This document shows positions 11,058 through 23,100 of a stretch of DNA of 64,000 bases, in pieces. Origin of the DNA: Yamagishiella unicocca (Eukaryota; Chlorophyta; Chlorophyceae; Chlamydomonadales; Volvocaceae); assembly GCA_003116995.1 (NCBI GenBank), contig BDSL01000090.1, positions 1 through 64,000 of the forward strand, read 5' to 3'. Under the pieces are notes generated by a model, which had not been told where the DNA came from, made no database searches, and was given only the letters and a program-made list of their open reading frames with translations. The translations under genes and the position numbers were made by a program. Each line of letters begins with the position of its first letter. Within the stretch, counting starts at the first letter, position 1.

Positions 11058-13101
11058 CTAGTGCTGCGGCGGCTGGGCCTGTGGCTGTGTCAGGAGCAGC
11101 TGCGTAGGTCGCGACTCGCCGCCTCCGCCGTTACCACCACCGCTGCGCTCAGGGACCGTCTCAACCGCTGGCGCCTGGCCACCGCCGCCGCGGCCGCCGC
11201 CGCCGCCGCCGGCTGCGCCGCCGTCACCGGCCGCCGCCGCAGCCTCCTTGTCGCCCGCCCCCTTTCGCCCCGACGCAACGAACGTCGCCCCCTCCTGGAG
11301 CCTCTCGTACAACATGATGCCCAGATCCTCCATGTCCTGCTCCTTGCCGTACTGAACGCCGCGGGCGCGCTTCCGCTGGCGCCGCTCCAGCTGCCAGCGG
11401 TCCCAGGCCGCAGCCAGCCACATGTCCCAGGCGAAGGCCAAGGCGCTGAGCAAAATGGCAGGCAATTGGGTTGGGTTGGGTTGGGTCGGGTCGGGTCGGG
11501 TTGGGTTGGGTTGGGGTTGTCGCTATGTGCCGCATGGCACCTCACCCCGAAGGCTATGCACCAGCTACACTTCCCATGTCTTAGTTACCGGTTCTTTTGT
11601 GTAACCCCTGGAACCTCCGCCCCTTCGGGACCGCACTCCGGAACCCATCAACACTAACCCACTGGCGACCCGAACGCAGCCACTACTCGTCACGTAGCAC
11701 CAAGGCAAGGACAGCGCCGCCCCCACCCCCCCGCGGCGCCAACCCAGTTCTCCCGCATGCATCTCAAAACTTCTGTTTTAAAAGAGTTTTTCGGACATCC
11801 ACGGGTTTCCCTCGACCCCCCCCCGCGGCGCCCACCTGATCCCCGCCACCACGGCCCACACCATCGCCTTGTCGCGATTCCAGTACCCGCCCGCCACCGT
11901 CGCCGTCGACGCCGCCGCCGTCCGCTGCGGGGCTGCCGCCCTGCTCGCCGCGCCCTCCCCGCCAGCCGCTGCCGCCGCCGCCGCCTCCTCCCGGGCGTCC
12001 GCCACCTCCTCCAGCATCTGCCGGAGCCGCTCTCGCTTGCGCTGGCGCTGCAGTCCCGCCGGGCCGCCGTACAGCAGTTCCGCCAGCGCCGCCTCCTGGA
12101 CGTCCCGCAGCTGCAGCTCCGGTCTGGTCGGCAGGGTCTTGCCGTACAGTTTATTGATACCGCGCAGGATGTCGTCGGCAGTAGCGCTACGGCCTGCGGG
12201 GGTTGGAGAGGGCGGGTGGGGTGCAGGGGTGAGGGAGGGCGGGGGGCAGTCGGGTAACCAGGTTGCCGCCCTGCCTAGCCACCAGTTCTCAGCTCCTAAC
12301 CCGTCGGGCCGCTTGCCTGCCCTTTCTGCCTCTCCCCCATACCACAAGCACAGTCAGTGTCACGGTCCCCTTCCTCCTCTTGCCCCTGACGCCCCCGCCC
12401 CCACGAGCCGCACGCCCTCCCAGCCAGGGCACCTCTGAGCCGGACGTATCCGGTGGCCGCCTCCGGGTACAGCAGCACGGCGGGCAGGCGGTCGGGCGCG
12501 CCGTTGAAGGCGGCGGTCAGGAAGGCGCGCGTGTCGGGATCCGCGGTGTTGAGCTTGGCGACAGTCACAGCCGGGCTGTGCCGCAGACCGAGGGCCAGAC
12601 GCTCAATCTGGTTCGAGCAGGACCGGGTTGGTTTCGGAGCCACTTTTTCAGGCTATGTCGTACGCTAAGAATCGTACGCGGCCAGGCAGAGTGTCAAGCG
12701 TCGAGAGGCTGAGAGCGGCACAGGGCCTCAGCACGCCAGGGGCTTGGCGCGGTTATTTTGGCTGGCATATTGTACGGCTGGCATCGTGTGGGCCGTGTAC
12801 AATGCAGCTGCAGCTCGCATGCTGAGCAGCTGAAGTCAAGCCGCCGGCGCTCACCTCATATTCGAGCGCCTGACATGACGGACTGGCTGGGTCGTACAGT
12901 ACGACAACGAACGTGCGATGGTTCCTGTGTCCGAAGCTGAGGCGGTGGAATAGTTTGAAGCTGTCGAGTTGGATTGTGGACACGCAGCTGCCGTCGTAAG
13001 CTGCGGTTAAGGGCGGGGGGCGGTATGCCAGGGAGGCTCGCGTTGGGCAGGGGACGTGGACGGGGATGACCGGCAGCAGCCACAGCGGCGCCGGCGAGCA
13101 T
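11058..13101 (-). CDS. Membrane-anchored thioredoxin/PDI-like protein with SxxC site
   Basis: Four exons join in phase: 13000-12855, 12607-12433, 12193-11836 and 11445-11058 (stop TAG). The first two encode a thioredoxin fold: SCVSTIQLDSFKLFHRLSF, FVVVLYDPASPSCQALEYE, then VTVAKLN and RLPAVLLYPEAATGYVRL. In the place of the usual APWCGHC the protein has DPASPSC, so the first active-site Cys is Ser. The third exon holds a charged coiled-coil segment (QRQRKRERLRQMLEEV), then a hydrophobic stretch across the last junction (AMVWAVVAGIS / ALAFAWDMWLAAAW) followed by WQLERRQRKRARG, as in a single-pass ER membrane protein. A short upstream exon ending at 13071 (MLAGAAVAAA, in frame, phase 1) gives a hydrophobic leader but the true start is unresolved because that frame stays open further upstream. 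ER location is inferred. About 365 residues from this start. Confidence 0.75.
11528..11605 (+). repeat. Intronic dispersed element, copy 1
   Basis: This stretch (CGAAGGCTATGCA...TTACCGGTTCTTTT...TGTAACCCCT) matches 25127-25200 on the same strand with small differences. It lies in the last intron of the thioredoxin-like gene; the other copy lies in an intron of the C11 gene. Confidence 0.7.
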
Positions 13102-14127
13102 CAGCACAATGCCACCGCCAGCTTGTGCTAGCGCCCTTGCGTGGCGCGATGGGTCGAAGAACGTACCCCAAAGGTCGCGCGCAGGTGTCGCTGATGATGG
13201 CGACGCCGCTGCGATGGCGACCCTGCTCGTCGTCGCGGGTTGCGGCGCCCATGGCGATACCAGCAGTTTAGCATTTCGCCAGGAGCAGTGGTGATGTGCA
13301 CTGCATAACGGCGCACCGCTGCGGCGAGCTTCGCCGAGCGGCGGCCGGGGTTTGCCGAGAGACTGCAGCTCGCCGAGAGCAATAATAGAGAGTGTCTAAG
13401 CAGTAATGAAGTGTGCGGGATTCCGCTACAAACAATGGAGTTTCATTTGCGTGAAGGCCGGCTGAAGAATTGTCCCGATGAAACCACAAACTGCTGTCAC
13501 ACGGCGAATTACTTAATCAACCCTTATGAAGCAAATAAAGTCAAAAATTGCGCTTGCTGTATGGGAAGTGGATATGAATTCGGTATTTAGGTACACTTCC
13601 TTATGTATTCGAAAGGCAAACACGTAAGTTGAGATATGCTTGTATCGGCGTGCGAAGAAGATAAAGCGCTCCCTTCGGAGTCCGCAGTATGCAATGACGG
13701 AATGACAGACCGCACACAGCAGCAGCGACAGCACGAGCGACAAATGATCGTACATCATGTCAGCAATGCCAGATATTGATGCTTTCAAGGTATCGCTGCA
13801 GCACATCGATGAACTTTGCAACTGCTCAGCTGTTTTATTGGTTGACGCAAAAATGGAGAACCATTTGAAGCAAGGACAGCTGTGGAAGCAGAGGCGGTTT
13901 ACGGACGCGTCACGCAGATGGCAACCGGACATTTTCCAAAGCATCATTCCACACATGGTCCAGCTGTTCCATAAGTCTCCGGCAACGCAGTTCTGTCACC
14001 AGACTTCTGTGCAGCTCTCATCCTCCGCCTTGCCAGGCGTGTAAGCTTTCGGGAACGCAAGGTGCCATACGATCCTCAACCCCCACAGTAGCTGCCCTGC
14101 CGTTGTCCCTGCCTCGTAGCACGGCAG
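13102..14127. other. Interval between the thioredoxin-like and Obg genes
   Basis: The part near 13110-13320 is open in the leader frame of the thioredoxin-like gene and may hold its unresolved first exon. The part from 13380 to 14050 is clearly lower in GC than the flanking exons. A 147-residue minus-strand frame (13956-13513) starts at ATG but shows no recognisable domain, and I do not call it as a gene. The Obg 3' UTR must lie here; I found no TGTAA on the minus strand. Confidence 0.4.
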
Positions 14128-17100
14128 CTACAGCCCCGCGGCTGGCTGGCTCCCGGGGGCGGCACCAGCACCAGTACCGGCACCAGTACCAGCACCCGGT
14201 TTCACCACCGCCCGCAGAGCGTCCTTAAGCCGCGCCAGACCCACGCCGTGCGCAGCGGACACGGGAACAATGGGAAGCGGCGTCGCGGCCATGAGCTCGC
14301 GCAGAGCGACCCGCGGGTCGGCGCACCGGTCCAGCTTGTTCGCCACCACCAGCGCCGGTGCCTCGAGCAGCTGCGGCTTGTAAAGGCGCAGCTCCTCCTG
14401 GAATGAAAAGGGGGGAGGTAGGCCGGCGAACCGGTGGACAAAATAATAAGAAGAGGGTGGGCAGGTGGGAGGCAGCAGGGATCGCGGATGGCGGGGGGTC
14501 GCGTTAGAGGACGCAAGGAGGTGCTGCGAGCGGGTCCACATGCCTACGGTACCTGTGGCGGCACTGGTACGACACTGGTACGACACTGGTACGACTCAAG
14601 TCACTACTCCCGCGTTGCAGCGGGGGGTGGGCAGTGAAGCGTCAACTCAGCGTCCCTGCGGTCCCCGGTTGGGCCCCCGGTTACATCCTAGTAAAAGCCT
14701 TCCCTGGAGCAGCACCCACTTGCCTGCAGCACCCGCAGCTGCTCCGCCGGAGCCAACGGAACGGTCCCGACGGCAGCAGCGTCGGCGGTGGCGGCGGATC
14801 CGGCATCCAGCGGCGGCCCTCCCGACGAGGCGCCGTCAGCGGCCCAGCGCCGATCCTGCGGTACAAGAGGCCGCCAGGCGGCGAACGCGTCAAGAGCCTT
14901 CTCTGCCCGGGCCAGCGGTAGCTGGCAGGAGGCCTGGCTTGGAACACCAGCGCCCTGTACTTGTGGGTTGCTTCGCCGCGCACCCGGGCAAGCACTAGCC
15001 CCTCCGCCACCGAGACCCACCGCCTGAGCCGCTGCCGCCGCCTGAGCCGCTGGGGCCGCCTGAGCCGCTGGGGCCGCCTGAGCCGCTGGGGCCGCCTGAG
15101 CCGCTGGGGCCGCCGTGTGCGCGGGGGTTACTGGCTGCCGCACCGCCGAGCTGCTCCCCCCGGACAGGTCCACGACGTAGGCCAGGCAGCTGCACCTCTC
15201 GATGTGCCGCAGAAAGGAGTTACCGCGGCCGCGATTGGCGTGGGCGCCCTGGGGGGGGGGCAGGGAGCAAACCAAGACAAAAGAGGAGAAGGGATTGGGT
15301 GGGCGGGGTATGGGGCCTCACGAGCTGACGGGGTCACGTGGAGACGTGCGCGGGTGTCACAGGCCTGGGTTGAAGGGGACGTGGTGGCGAAAGGCCGGCC
15401 GCCAGGCTTTGTTCATGGGGCCGACATGCTCCGCTGCCCTCCTCGCGGCCCACCTGGACGAGGCCGGGGATGTCGGCGGTGACCAGCCGGGACCCATCGC
15501 CGTACGATATGGTGCCCAGCTGCGGCCGTACAGTGGTGAAGGCGTAGCTGCCCACCTGGCGGTGTCCGCGGGATGGACCCCAGGAGGGAGGGGGTTTGCA
15601 GCACCAGGGTTTGCAGCACCAGGGGTTCCTAGACTGCTATACGGCAAGTGGATAGATACCAGACAAGCTGCGACTGCAGCGGCACCCAGGCCCCCCCTTG
15701 CTATACTGGCAACGGTAACTTTGGGTGGCCGGGGTGGTAATGGTAGTGGCGGTGGTGACCGAGCAGGCTGGCGAGCCCGGCCGGGACCAGCATCATATCG
15801 CTGCTGGGCCCGCCCAGCAGTCCAGCCCCTGACCCGCCTCGCAAACGTCTTCTAACTCGATTTTATGTTGCAGTGCCGCCCCACGGGTCTCCTCTCATAC
15901 CCCGCCTCCCTCCCACGGCCCGCAAACCCCCCCCCCCGGGGCCGAGGGCGTTTGTCGCGTCAACGGTTTTTGTGCCCCCCTCTCTCCCCCGGGCGTACCT
16001 TGGCCCTTGCCGCCGTGATGGCGCCCAGCAGGGTGCTCTTGCCGGCGTTGGGCAGCCCCACGAAGCCCACGTCAGCCAGCAGCCGGGTCTCCAAGAGCAC
16101 CCAGCGGTCCTCGCCTGGGGAAAGGGGAGGAGGGAGAAGGGGAGTTGCAGAAGGAACCGGTTGGCGGGTACCGGAGAAGGGGGAGGGGCGAGAAGGCCCG
16201 GGAGAAGGGATGAGAGGAGGGAGAAGACCCGGTTACACGGCATAGGAGGCGGAGGAGGGGGGAGGAACAGCATTCAAGTCCGGGACAGGCGCTGGGCAGG
16301 AGGTGGGTTGGAGTGATGGGGATGCGGGGTTGGTCGCGGTGGGTGTGGGGCGGGGAGGCTGGCAGCCAGGAGGAGCGGGCAGGGCAGCAGGACAGATCGT
16401 GCGTTACCATAGAAGAACAGCCAACTGCCCCGCCTGACGTCCCTGCGGATGTTGCACCCCAATATACATACAGGGGTTCGAGGACGCGGCGTTGTCTCAC
16501 CAATCACCACCCGAGTGCCTCGAACGCGCTTCCGCCTTAACCTTGTTCGACTTTCGTGTCCTATCTGTCACTTGACACGATGTAGCCCACCTGGGAAGCC
16601 CTTCTCGGACGTGTCGGGCGCCGGGCGCGACGCCAGCGCCGGAAAGGCCATGTTGCCCCGCCCGCCCGCGCCGCCCTGGGCGAGCAACAGCACCTGCCCG
16701 TGACGCGTCAGCTCCACCTCCAGGGAGGGCGGTGTGCGGTACCGCGGGTGCGTGTAGGCGGCGGCTGCAGCTGCCTCCCCCTCCCTCCACACCGCGCCGT
16801 GATCGTCGCTGTCGTCACTGCCGCTGACGTCATCATCCACCTCGTCATCCGCCCAGTCACCGGCCTGTGCCAAGTCTTGGTCCGCCTCCGCCGCCCCATC
16901 GGCCTCCCAGACGTCGCCACCGCCTTCCTCGTCCTCTTCTGCACAGTCGGGCGACAGCAGGGGGGCATGAGCGGAAGACCCGTGGGTCGGCACAGCAGTG
17001 GAGCGGGGCGCGGTCTGGTGCTGGGACCAAGGGACGAGATTGTGGCAGGCGGCGGTTGCAGAGCCCCCAGCAGGGGCTGGGCCGGCTCGGGTCCTGAGCT

Positions 17101-18812
17101 AGGATTACCCCATTCTGGGCTTTCGAGTTGACCCATCCGCAGCCATCCCCATCCCCACCTTGTTTACCTCCCACGTCAGACTCCGCCACCCACACCCGCA
17201 CCGTCGTCCCCAGCGGCACATCCACGACGCGGTCGGCGCCCCGGGCCCCCGTCTGGCCGCCGGCGCCGCCGCACGCCCCGCAGCCGCCGACCACGGTCGT
17301 GAGGATGCCGTACAGGCTACTGGTGTTGCGATCCGCGCGCAGGGCGACGTTGCCGCCTGGGCCGCCGCTGCCGCCGATTGCTGCCAGGTTCCGACCTGCC
17401 AGTGTGTGCGGGGGATAGGGAGCACGTGCCAGTTTGCCGCTCCGAGCCGCGACAATGCACGGATATAGTTCGTGCTAATTTGCCCGGTGTACGTGTGTGA
17501 GAGAGGCAGCCCCCAGACCGTAACCCTAGCAGTCGTGTGGGGGCCCCACGACCACCAAGCCCTTCACCCCCGCCCCATGCCGCACCCACTTCCCTCGCCC
17601 AGCCTCACCCACTTCCCTCGCCCAGCCTCAGCCCACCTCGCCCAGCCTCAGCCCACCTCGTCCAACCGGGTCGTACGCGACCTTTCCCGGGCCGCCACCC
17701 CCGCCCCGCGCACGCAGCTGCGCCGAGTCCACGAAGCGTCCCCGCTGCGGCATCACCGGCCGGCAGGAGCGAGCAGCGGCGCGCCTAGCTAGCCTGGCGG
17801 CCAGCACCCCGCCGACATCGCCGCCGGCGCCGGCGCTGCCGCTGCCGCCGCCGGAGCCAGCGGCAGGGCGGAGGGTGCCGCTTTCCCGGCCGACGTCGCC
17901 GCTAGCATGCGCTCCCCTCAGGTTGCTGCCTGCGCCGGCGCTGGTTCTGGCGCTGGTGCTTTCAATGTTGCCGTTGTTGATGTGGCTGCAGCGGCGGGTA
18001 CTGCCGTACCGATTGACGGCAGTGTCGATGGAGGTGGAGACGCTGGTGGCGATGCCGTTCCTAGGGGCTGTGGTGGGGCTGCGAGGAGCGGAGGTCCACT
18101 GGGCTGCGGCAGTCGCGCAGCGGAGCGTGTCAGGTAGGCCCTGCGGCCCGCAGGGTGGTCCGCGAACCGATTGGATAGCGGCGGTGGAGGCCGTGGGGTG
18201 GACAGCGGCGGTGGCGGAGCTGGCGGAGCTGGCGGAGCTGGCGGCGGTGGCGGCGGTGGCGACGGTGGCGGCTTCCCAGCTACGAGCGACCCACCCGCCG
18301 GCGCGTGATGCAGCGTCGTGATGAAAGCCGTGGCTCACACGGCTCGGCGTAGCTGTCGCGTCGCGGCGGAAGTGGCGACCAGACGGATCGCTACTGCCGC
18401 AGCTGCTGCTGCTGGTCGCGCAGCTACCGTTGTCGCCAAGGCGAGAGGCGGGGGTGAACGGGTGGGTTGAAGCAAGGCTCCCTGGAGCGGTTGGCGCACG
18501 CGTGGTCAGATCACGACGTCCTGGAGGGGTATCGGCGGCTGGGGCCCGTTGTTTCGGCAGGGAGTGTGTGCGGGTAATGATGCTGCGCCAAGAAGGTGGG
18601 CTGGGGGAGGAGAGCTGGTGTTGGGCCGTGATGGAGGATGAGCTTGGGGAGGAGGGCTGGTGCTGCCGCCCACCGCGCTGACATTGGCTTGCGCACCACT
18701 CGCCGACATTCCTAAAACGCAATGAAGACAAACATATTGAAGTGCATGGCTGTAGCAGCACCAGGAAGTTTTTCCTGACAGTGAGGGTGGCGACTTGCGG
18801 GGGAATGGACAT
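14128..18812 (-). CDS. OBG: Obg-family GTPase (organellar ribosome-assembly GTPase)
   Basis: Obg GTPases bind the large ribosomal subunit and act in its assembly. Seven exons join in phase: 18812-17657, 17395-17168, 16938-16591, 16114-15999, 15555-15454, 15248-14724 and 14397-14128, giving 914 residues. The Gly-rich Obg fold starts with [18 protein letters not shown] at the end of exon 1 and runs through [22 protein letters not shown] and [11 protein letters not shown]. GTPase motifs are complete: G1 GLPNAGKS (about 597-604), G2 YAFTTVRP, G3 DIPGL, G4 NKLD (about 845-848), G5 VSAAHG. The 385-residue N terminus is Ser/Ala-rich and transit-peptide-like, so a plastid or mitochondrial location is inferred. 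Two insertions are unusual: an acidic [16 protein letters not shown] segment inside the Obg fold and APAAQA repeats after the HIERC helix. The intron between exons six and seven uses a GC donor (CAG|GCAAGT). The start ATG at 18812 is the first in frame. Confidence 0.95.
15019..15115 (-). repeat. 18-bp coding repeat (APAAQA) in the Obg gene
   Basis: CCTGAGCCGCTGGGGCCG on the plus strand repeats about four and a half times and keeps the frame, adding Ala/Gln-rich hexapeptides in the G3-G4 interval of the GTPase. Confidence 0.85.
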
Positions 18813-20135
18813 GGGTATGTTGCTGCGGTTGAGATATAGGGGTAAATTTGGGGCGATTTGGGAAGACAGCAAGATCGGTGGGCCCAAACACCGAGACAGG
18901 GACGACAAAATGAAAAAAATCGGCGAGGAAGCCGTACGGGTAGGCAGTCATGGGCCGTATGGCCTATGATTAATACGATGTACCGTCTGAAACAGTTCAA
19001 ACGCACTATACCACGCACCTAGGCGATTATACAATATTTGGGGTAGATTGGTAGAAGCAGGAATTACAAATGACTACAATTATCCATCACGCACGCTGTC
19101 GCCACAACTAACATTATAATAGCAGGGAAGCGAGACATATGCCTCTATAGGAGGCACACTACGTTAAGAAGTTTTTCTGGTGCTGACATAAAGGGCCTCG
19201 GGGAATATACTAGCTCTTGGGACTTGGCGGCTTTGGCTGCTTGGGAAACCACTGAAGGAAAAAATACCCAATGAAGGAATGTAAGGAGCTAGGGACTGTC
19301 CGGCTCTCTTAACCCACGTGGTAAGGCCGTCGGGCGTGAAGACATGCCATTCCCTACCTGTTGAAACCAGGGTGGAAACGTTTCGTACTTCAGAGTCGCA
19401 CACGTATAACACATGTTTAGAAATTAGGCTCGTTGCGATTATTATCCCGCGAAACCAAATTGTCGATGTGCTGCGTGGCGCAACCTGCCCGCTGCGCTTC
19501 CTCAAACCCGCGCAGGCCGGTGCACGTCCCATTGCCTACAGTGGTATATATGCTTCTCATAGCAAGCGTATTGCGCCTTACTTCTGGTCGGCGCGCACTT
19601 GTCCTCCCGGGGAGTTTTGAAACGGCGCAAGGTCACCGTTGCCGAATTAACCAAACGCAGACAGCTACCGGTCTCTCCCCCAGCCATCGTCTTTCGTGCT
19701 GTACATCAGGAATAGATGGGCGCAGAACGGAAGCCCAGGCTACTGCCGTACTGCACCAGTCCCCCGTCGACTTGCAGTTCAGCGGCAGGGGAGCATCGCA
19801 GCCATCGCCCCATAGCATCCACAGCCGAATCCGCGCGCGCAGACAACGCAGCCGAAGCGAACCTGTTGGAAGCCGGTGGCCGCGGGGCGGTCGACAAAAT
19901 GGCGCTGACCGTCGCGCTGTTCCCAACGACTTCAACATCCTTGACTTGCCCCTCTGGAGAGCCCGTTGAGGCCGATGCCCCACCAGCGCTCGGCTCGGGT
20001 CATTCTGGACCGCCGCTGGAAAAATGCGGCCGGGTTCGGGGTGTTGACGCGACCGCGCAGCCCCTTGTGGGTCCGTGCGCCGGATGGCCGTCAAAGCGGC
20101 CATCGCATCCCGGCCCCGCTAGACTATCACTGCTA
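18813..20135. other. Divergent intergenic region between Obg and the C11 gene
   Basis: The Obg start (minus) and the C11-gene start (plus) face away from each other across this stretch, so it should carry both promoters. From 18960 to 19620 it is relatively AT-rich. The frame of C11 exon 1 is open back to an ATG at 19716 and includes a second ATG at about 19900 in a good context (GACAAAATGGCG), so either could be the real start. Confidence 0.45.
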
Positions 20136-23100
20136 ATGGTGCTGCTGGTGGTGCTCTGCTCGTCATCCACGACGTTGCTCCCCGTCCACGCGCAGTCGAG
20201 CAGCAGCAACACGAAATGGACGTTTCTTATCTACATGCTGGCGGACAACAATTTGGAGTGCTTCGGAATCCTGGATCTCATTGTGAGTTTGGTGGCATTG
20301 TGGAATTTGCGCTGTCAACCGACGAAAGGGGGGGCTGTCGCTGCAGGGCAGGGTCTCAAACGCTGTCCTGTAGCGGGGCGAGCCACAGGCGGGAGGGCAA
20401 TTTCGGTTCGGGTGGGTGCAGGGTGGGGATCGGGGTTGCGGCTGGACGCTGGTCGTGGATAGTTGCTTGCCCTGCACGAGTGGGCAGCCGTACCAGCGTA
20501 CGAATGGGTTTGGGTGTGGTGGGAAGCCAGGGAGGATGGATCCGGGCGGTTGCATTGGAGACGTGGTGGTGGGCGTGCTTGTACGAGCGCAAACGGACGG
20601 CTGGCCGTGGATGCGTCTCGAAAGGGGCCAGGCAGAAGGGCACGTGGAGGAACCGGGCGAACAAAGCCGGGGTGTTGGGGGGGGGGGGTTTGGGGCGAGA
20701 GAGCGCCAAGCGGTGTTGGAGTGGGCGCAGCGGCGCGGACGCAGGGTTGGGCAGTGGCGCGTGGTGGTGGGTGGAGGAGATGGATATGGCGGGGGCCGAC
20801 CAGGGACCAGGGGGGGCCCGACCAGGGACTAGGGGGCCCCGACCAGGGGCTAGGCGGGGGCCGACCAGGGACTTGGGGGCCCCGACCAGGGACTAGGCGG
20901 GGGCCCGACCAGGGGCTAGGCGGGGGCTGACCAGGGACTAGGCGGGGGCCCGACCAGGGGCTAGGCGGGGGCCGACCAGGGACTAGGCGGGGGCCCGACC
21001 AGGGGCTAGGCGGGGGCCCGACCAGGGACTAGGCGGGGGCCCGACCAGGGGCTAGGCGGGGGCCCGACCAGGGACTAGGCGGGGGCCGACCAGGCCCTCA
21101 CGGATCGTTATAAGCGCACAGGGCGAGACGGGGACCAGCGCCCGCTGTGGTCAGATACGCGCTGCTGCGGCACCACCCTGGCCGCCGCCCTCCTGCGGCC
21201 CCGCCCGCCTCTGGCAATAAGGCCGTTCTGCCGCCGCACCGCCGTTCGCACCCGACAGGAGATGATGCAGGGTATGGCGGTGGAGCCGGCGGGCTGCTAC
21301 TCGTCGGGCTGCGACCAGGCCTGCCCGGCCGACTACGCAACGACCCAGCGGACGAGCTGTGGCGCGGTACGGGGCCGGGGGGAGGCATAACTGCAAGCTG
21401 GGGCATGGAGGGGTTTAGAGTTAGGAGTTGGGAGTTCGGTTTTTCGAGTTTAGGGGTTTAGAGAGGGCGGCACCGCAAGCTCCTTGAGCACGTGTGTCGT
21501 GGCGAAGAGGGGACTGCTTTTCGCATCGTCTTACAACCCACCCAGGTTGTGTTGCAGTTGCCGCCCTCAGCGACAACGCCCCCTGCAGCCGGGGGTCTGA
21601 GAGGGACTTCCGCTTTTTGCTCGCATGTTTACATGCACCCCTGCCGGAACCGCTAGCACCAGTACCCAATCCATGTCCCGACTCCCTTGACCCTCCTCCT
21701 CGTCCTCCTCCGCGTTGTCGCCGCATCGTTGCTCCGCATTGTCTGCCTCCGGTTCCGGGCCCCGCTGTACCCCTTGGTGAGCTCAGGGCAAGTTCACGTC
21801 GCGATGCTGCCCCTCGGCGTCCTATCCCGACGTGGTGGTGCTGGCGGACCGCGGCGTGTCGTCATGCACCTTCTCCGTGGGCGGCAACCTGGACTACTCG
21901 ATGCTGACGACCACGTGGACGACCGCCAAGGAGGTGCTCATCCTGCCAGGTGGGTGACGGCGCGGGCCATGACGGCACCGCTGGGCGGCTGGGGGGCACC
22001 GGGCGGTGGCATGAAAACCGTTGACGCGAAAAGGACAGGATAGTTGGCGCATGATCGGCGGGCGCCTAGTTTGTGGGCGCATGCTGGAGCACTGGGAGGC
22101 TCTGGGACGGACTACCGGCAAACCTGTACCGGGGGGGAGAGACACCGCTGGGCGGCTAGGGGCGCCCGGGGGGGTGTTGTGAGACACCGGAAGGGGGGGG
22201 GTCGGGGCCTGGTAGGGATAGGTGCTGCGGATCAGAGCGGGGTTACTCTCGCCATGACGTTCCCGAAACCATGACCATGGAGCGTTGCGAGGTGGGTGGG
22301 CGGGGCGGTTGGTCCGACTGCAACACGGCATTCACATTTTTCCTCGCGCGCTGCTGCTGCTGCTGCTGCTGCCGCCTGTCGCAGGTGGCTCGATGCAGCT
22401 GGTTCGCGACCTGGGTGAGATCGACATGGCCTCACCCAAGCAGCTGGGCGAGTTCCTGCAGCGGGGCTATGCGCGATTCCCTTCATCGACATCGCCCGCC
22501 CGCAAATACGCGCTGGTGCTTTGGGACCACGGCAACGGCTGGAAGGTGGGCGCGGCTGGGAGGGGAAGGGGAGGGTAATGGAAGGGAAGGGGAGGAAATG
22601 GGGAAGGGGAGTAAGGGGGAAAGGGACGGGACGGGGAAGGGGAGGGGGAGGGGTGGACATGGGGACTGGGGACGAATACCTCCCACCCGTATTTCGTCAC
22701 GGGGCACTCGGCCCCTCAACCTCGCCATTCTCGTCCCGAACCGCCGAGCACGGAACCGCGAAAGACAACCCCATCTCTCAACCGCTGCCCGCAACCACCT
22801 CCAGGGCTACGGCGTGGATGACACCTGCAGCACCGGCAGCGCCAGCAGTGCCTCCGGCTGCGACCAGTTCACCATCGCCACCCTCGTCGAGGGCCTCCAG
22901 GCGGGCTTGGGGGGCAAGAAGCTCGACGTGCTGGGCTTTGACGCATGCCTCATGTCAGCTTATGAGGTCGCCGCGGCCATGGCGCCGTACGCTCATACCC
23001 TGCTGGCTTCGGAGCTGCTAGAGCCGGGTCACGGCTGGGACTACAACGCGCTAGGGGCCATGACGCTGGCGGCGGAGGGCGCCAGCGCGGCCGCCGGCAC

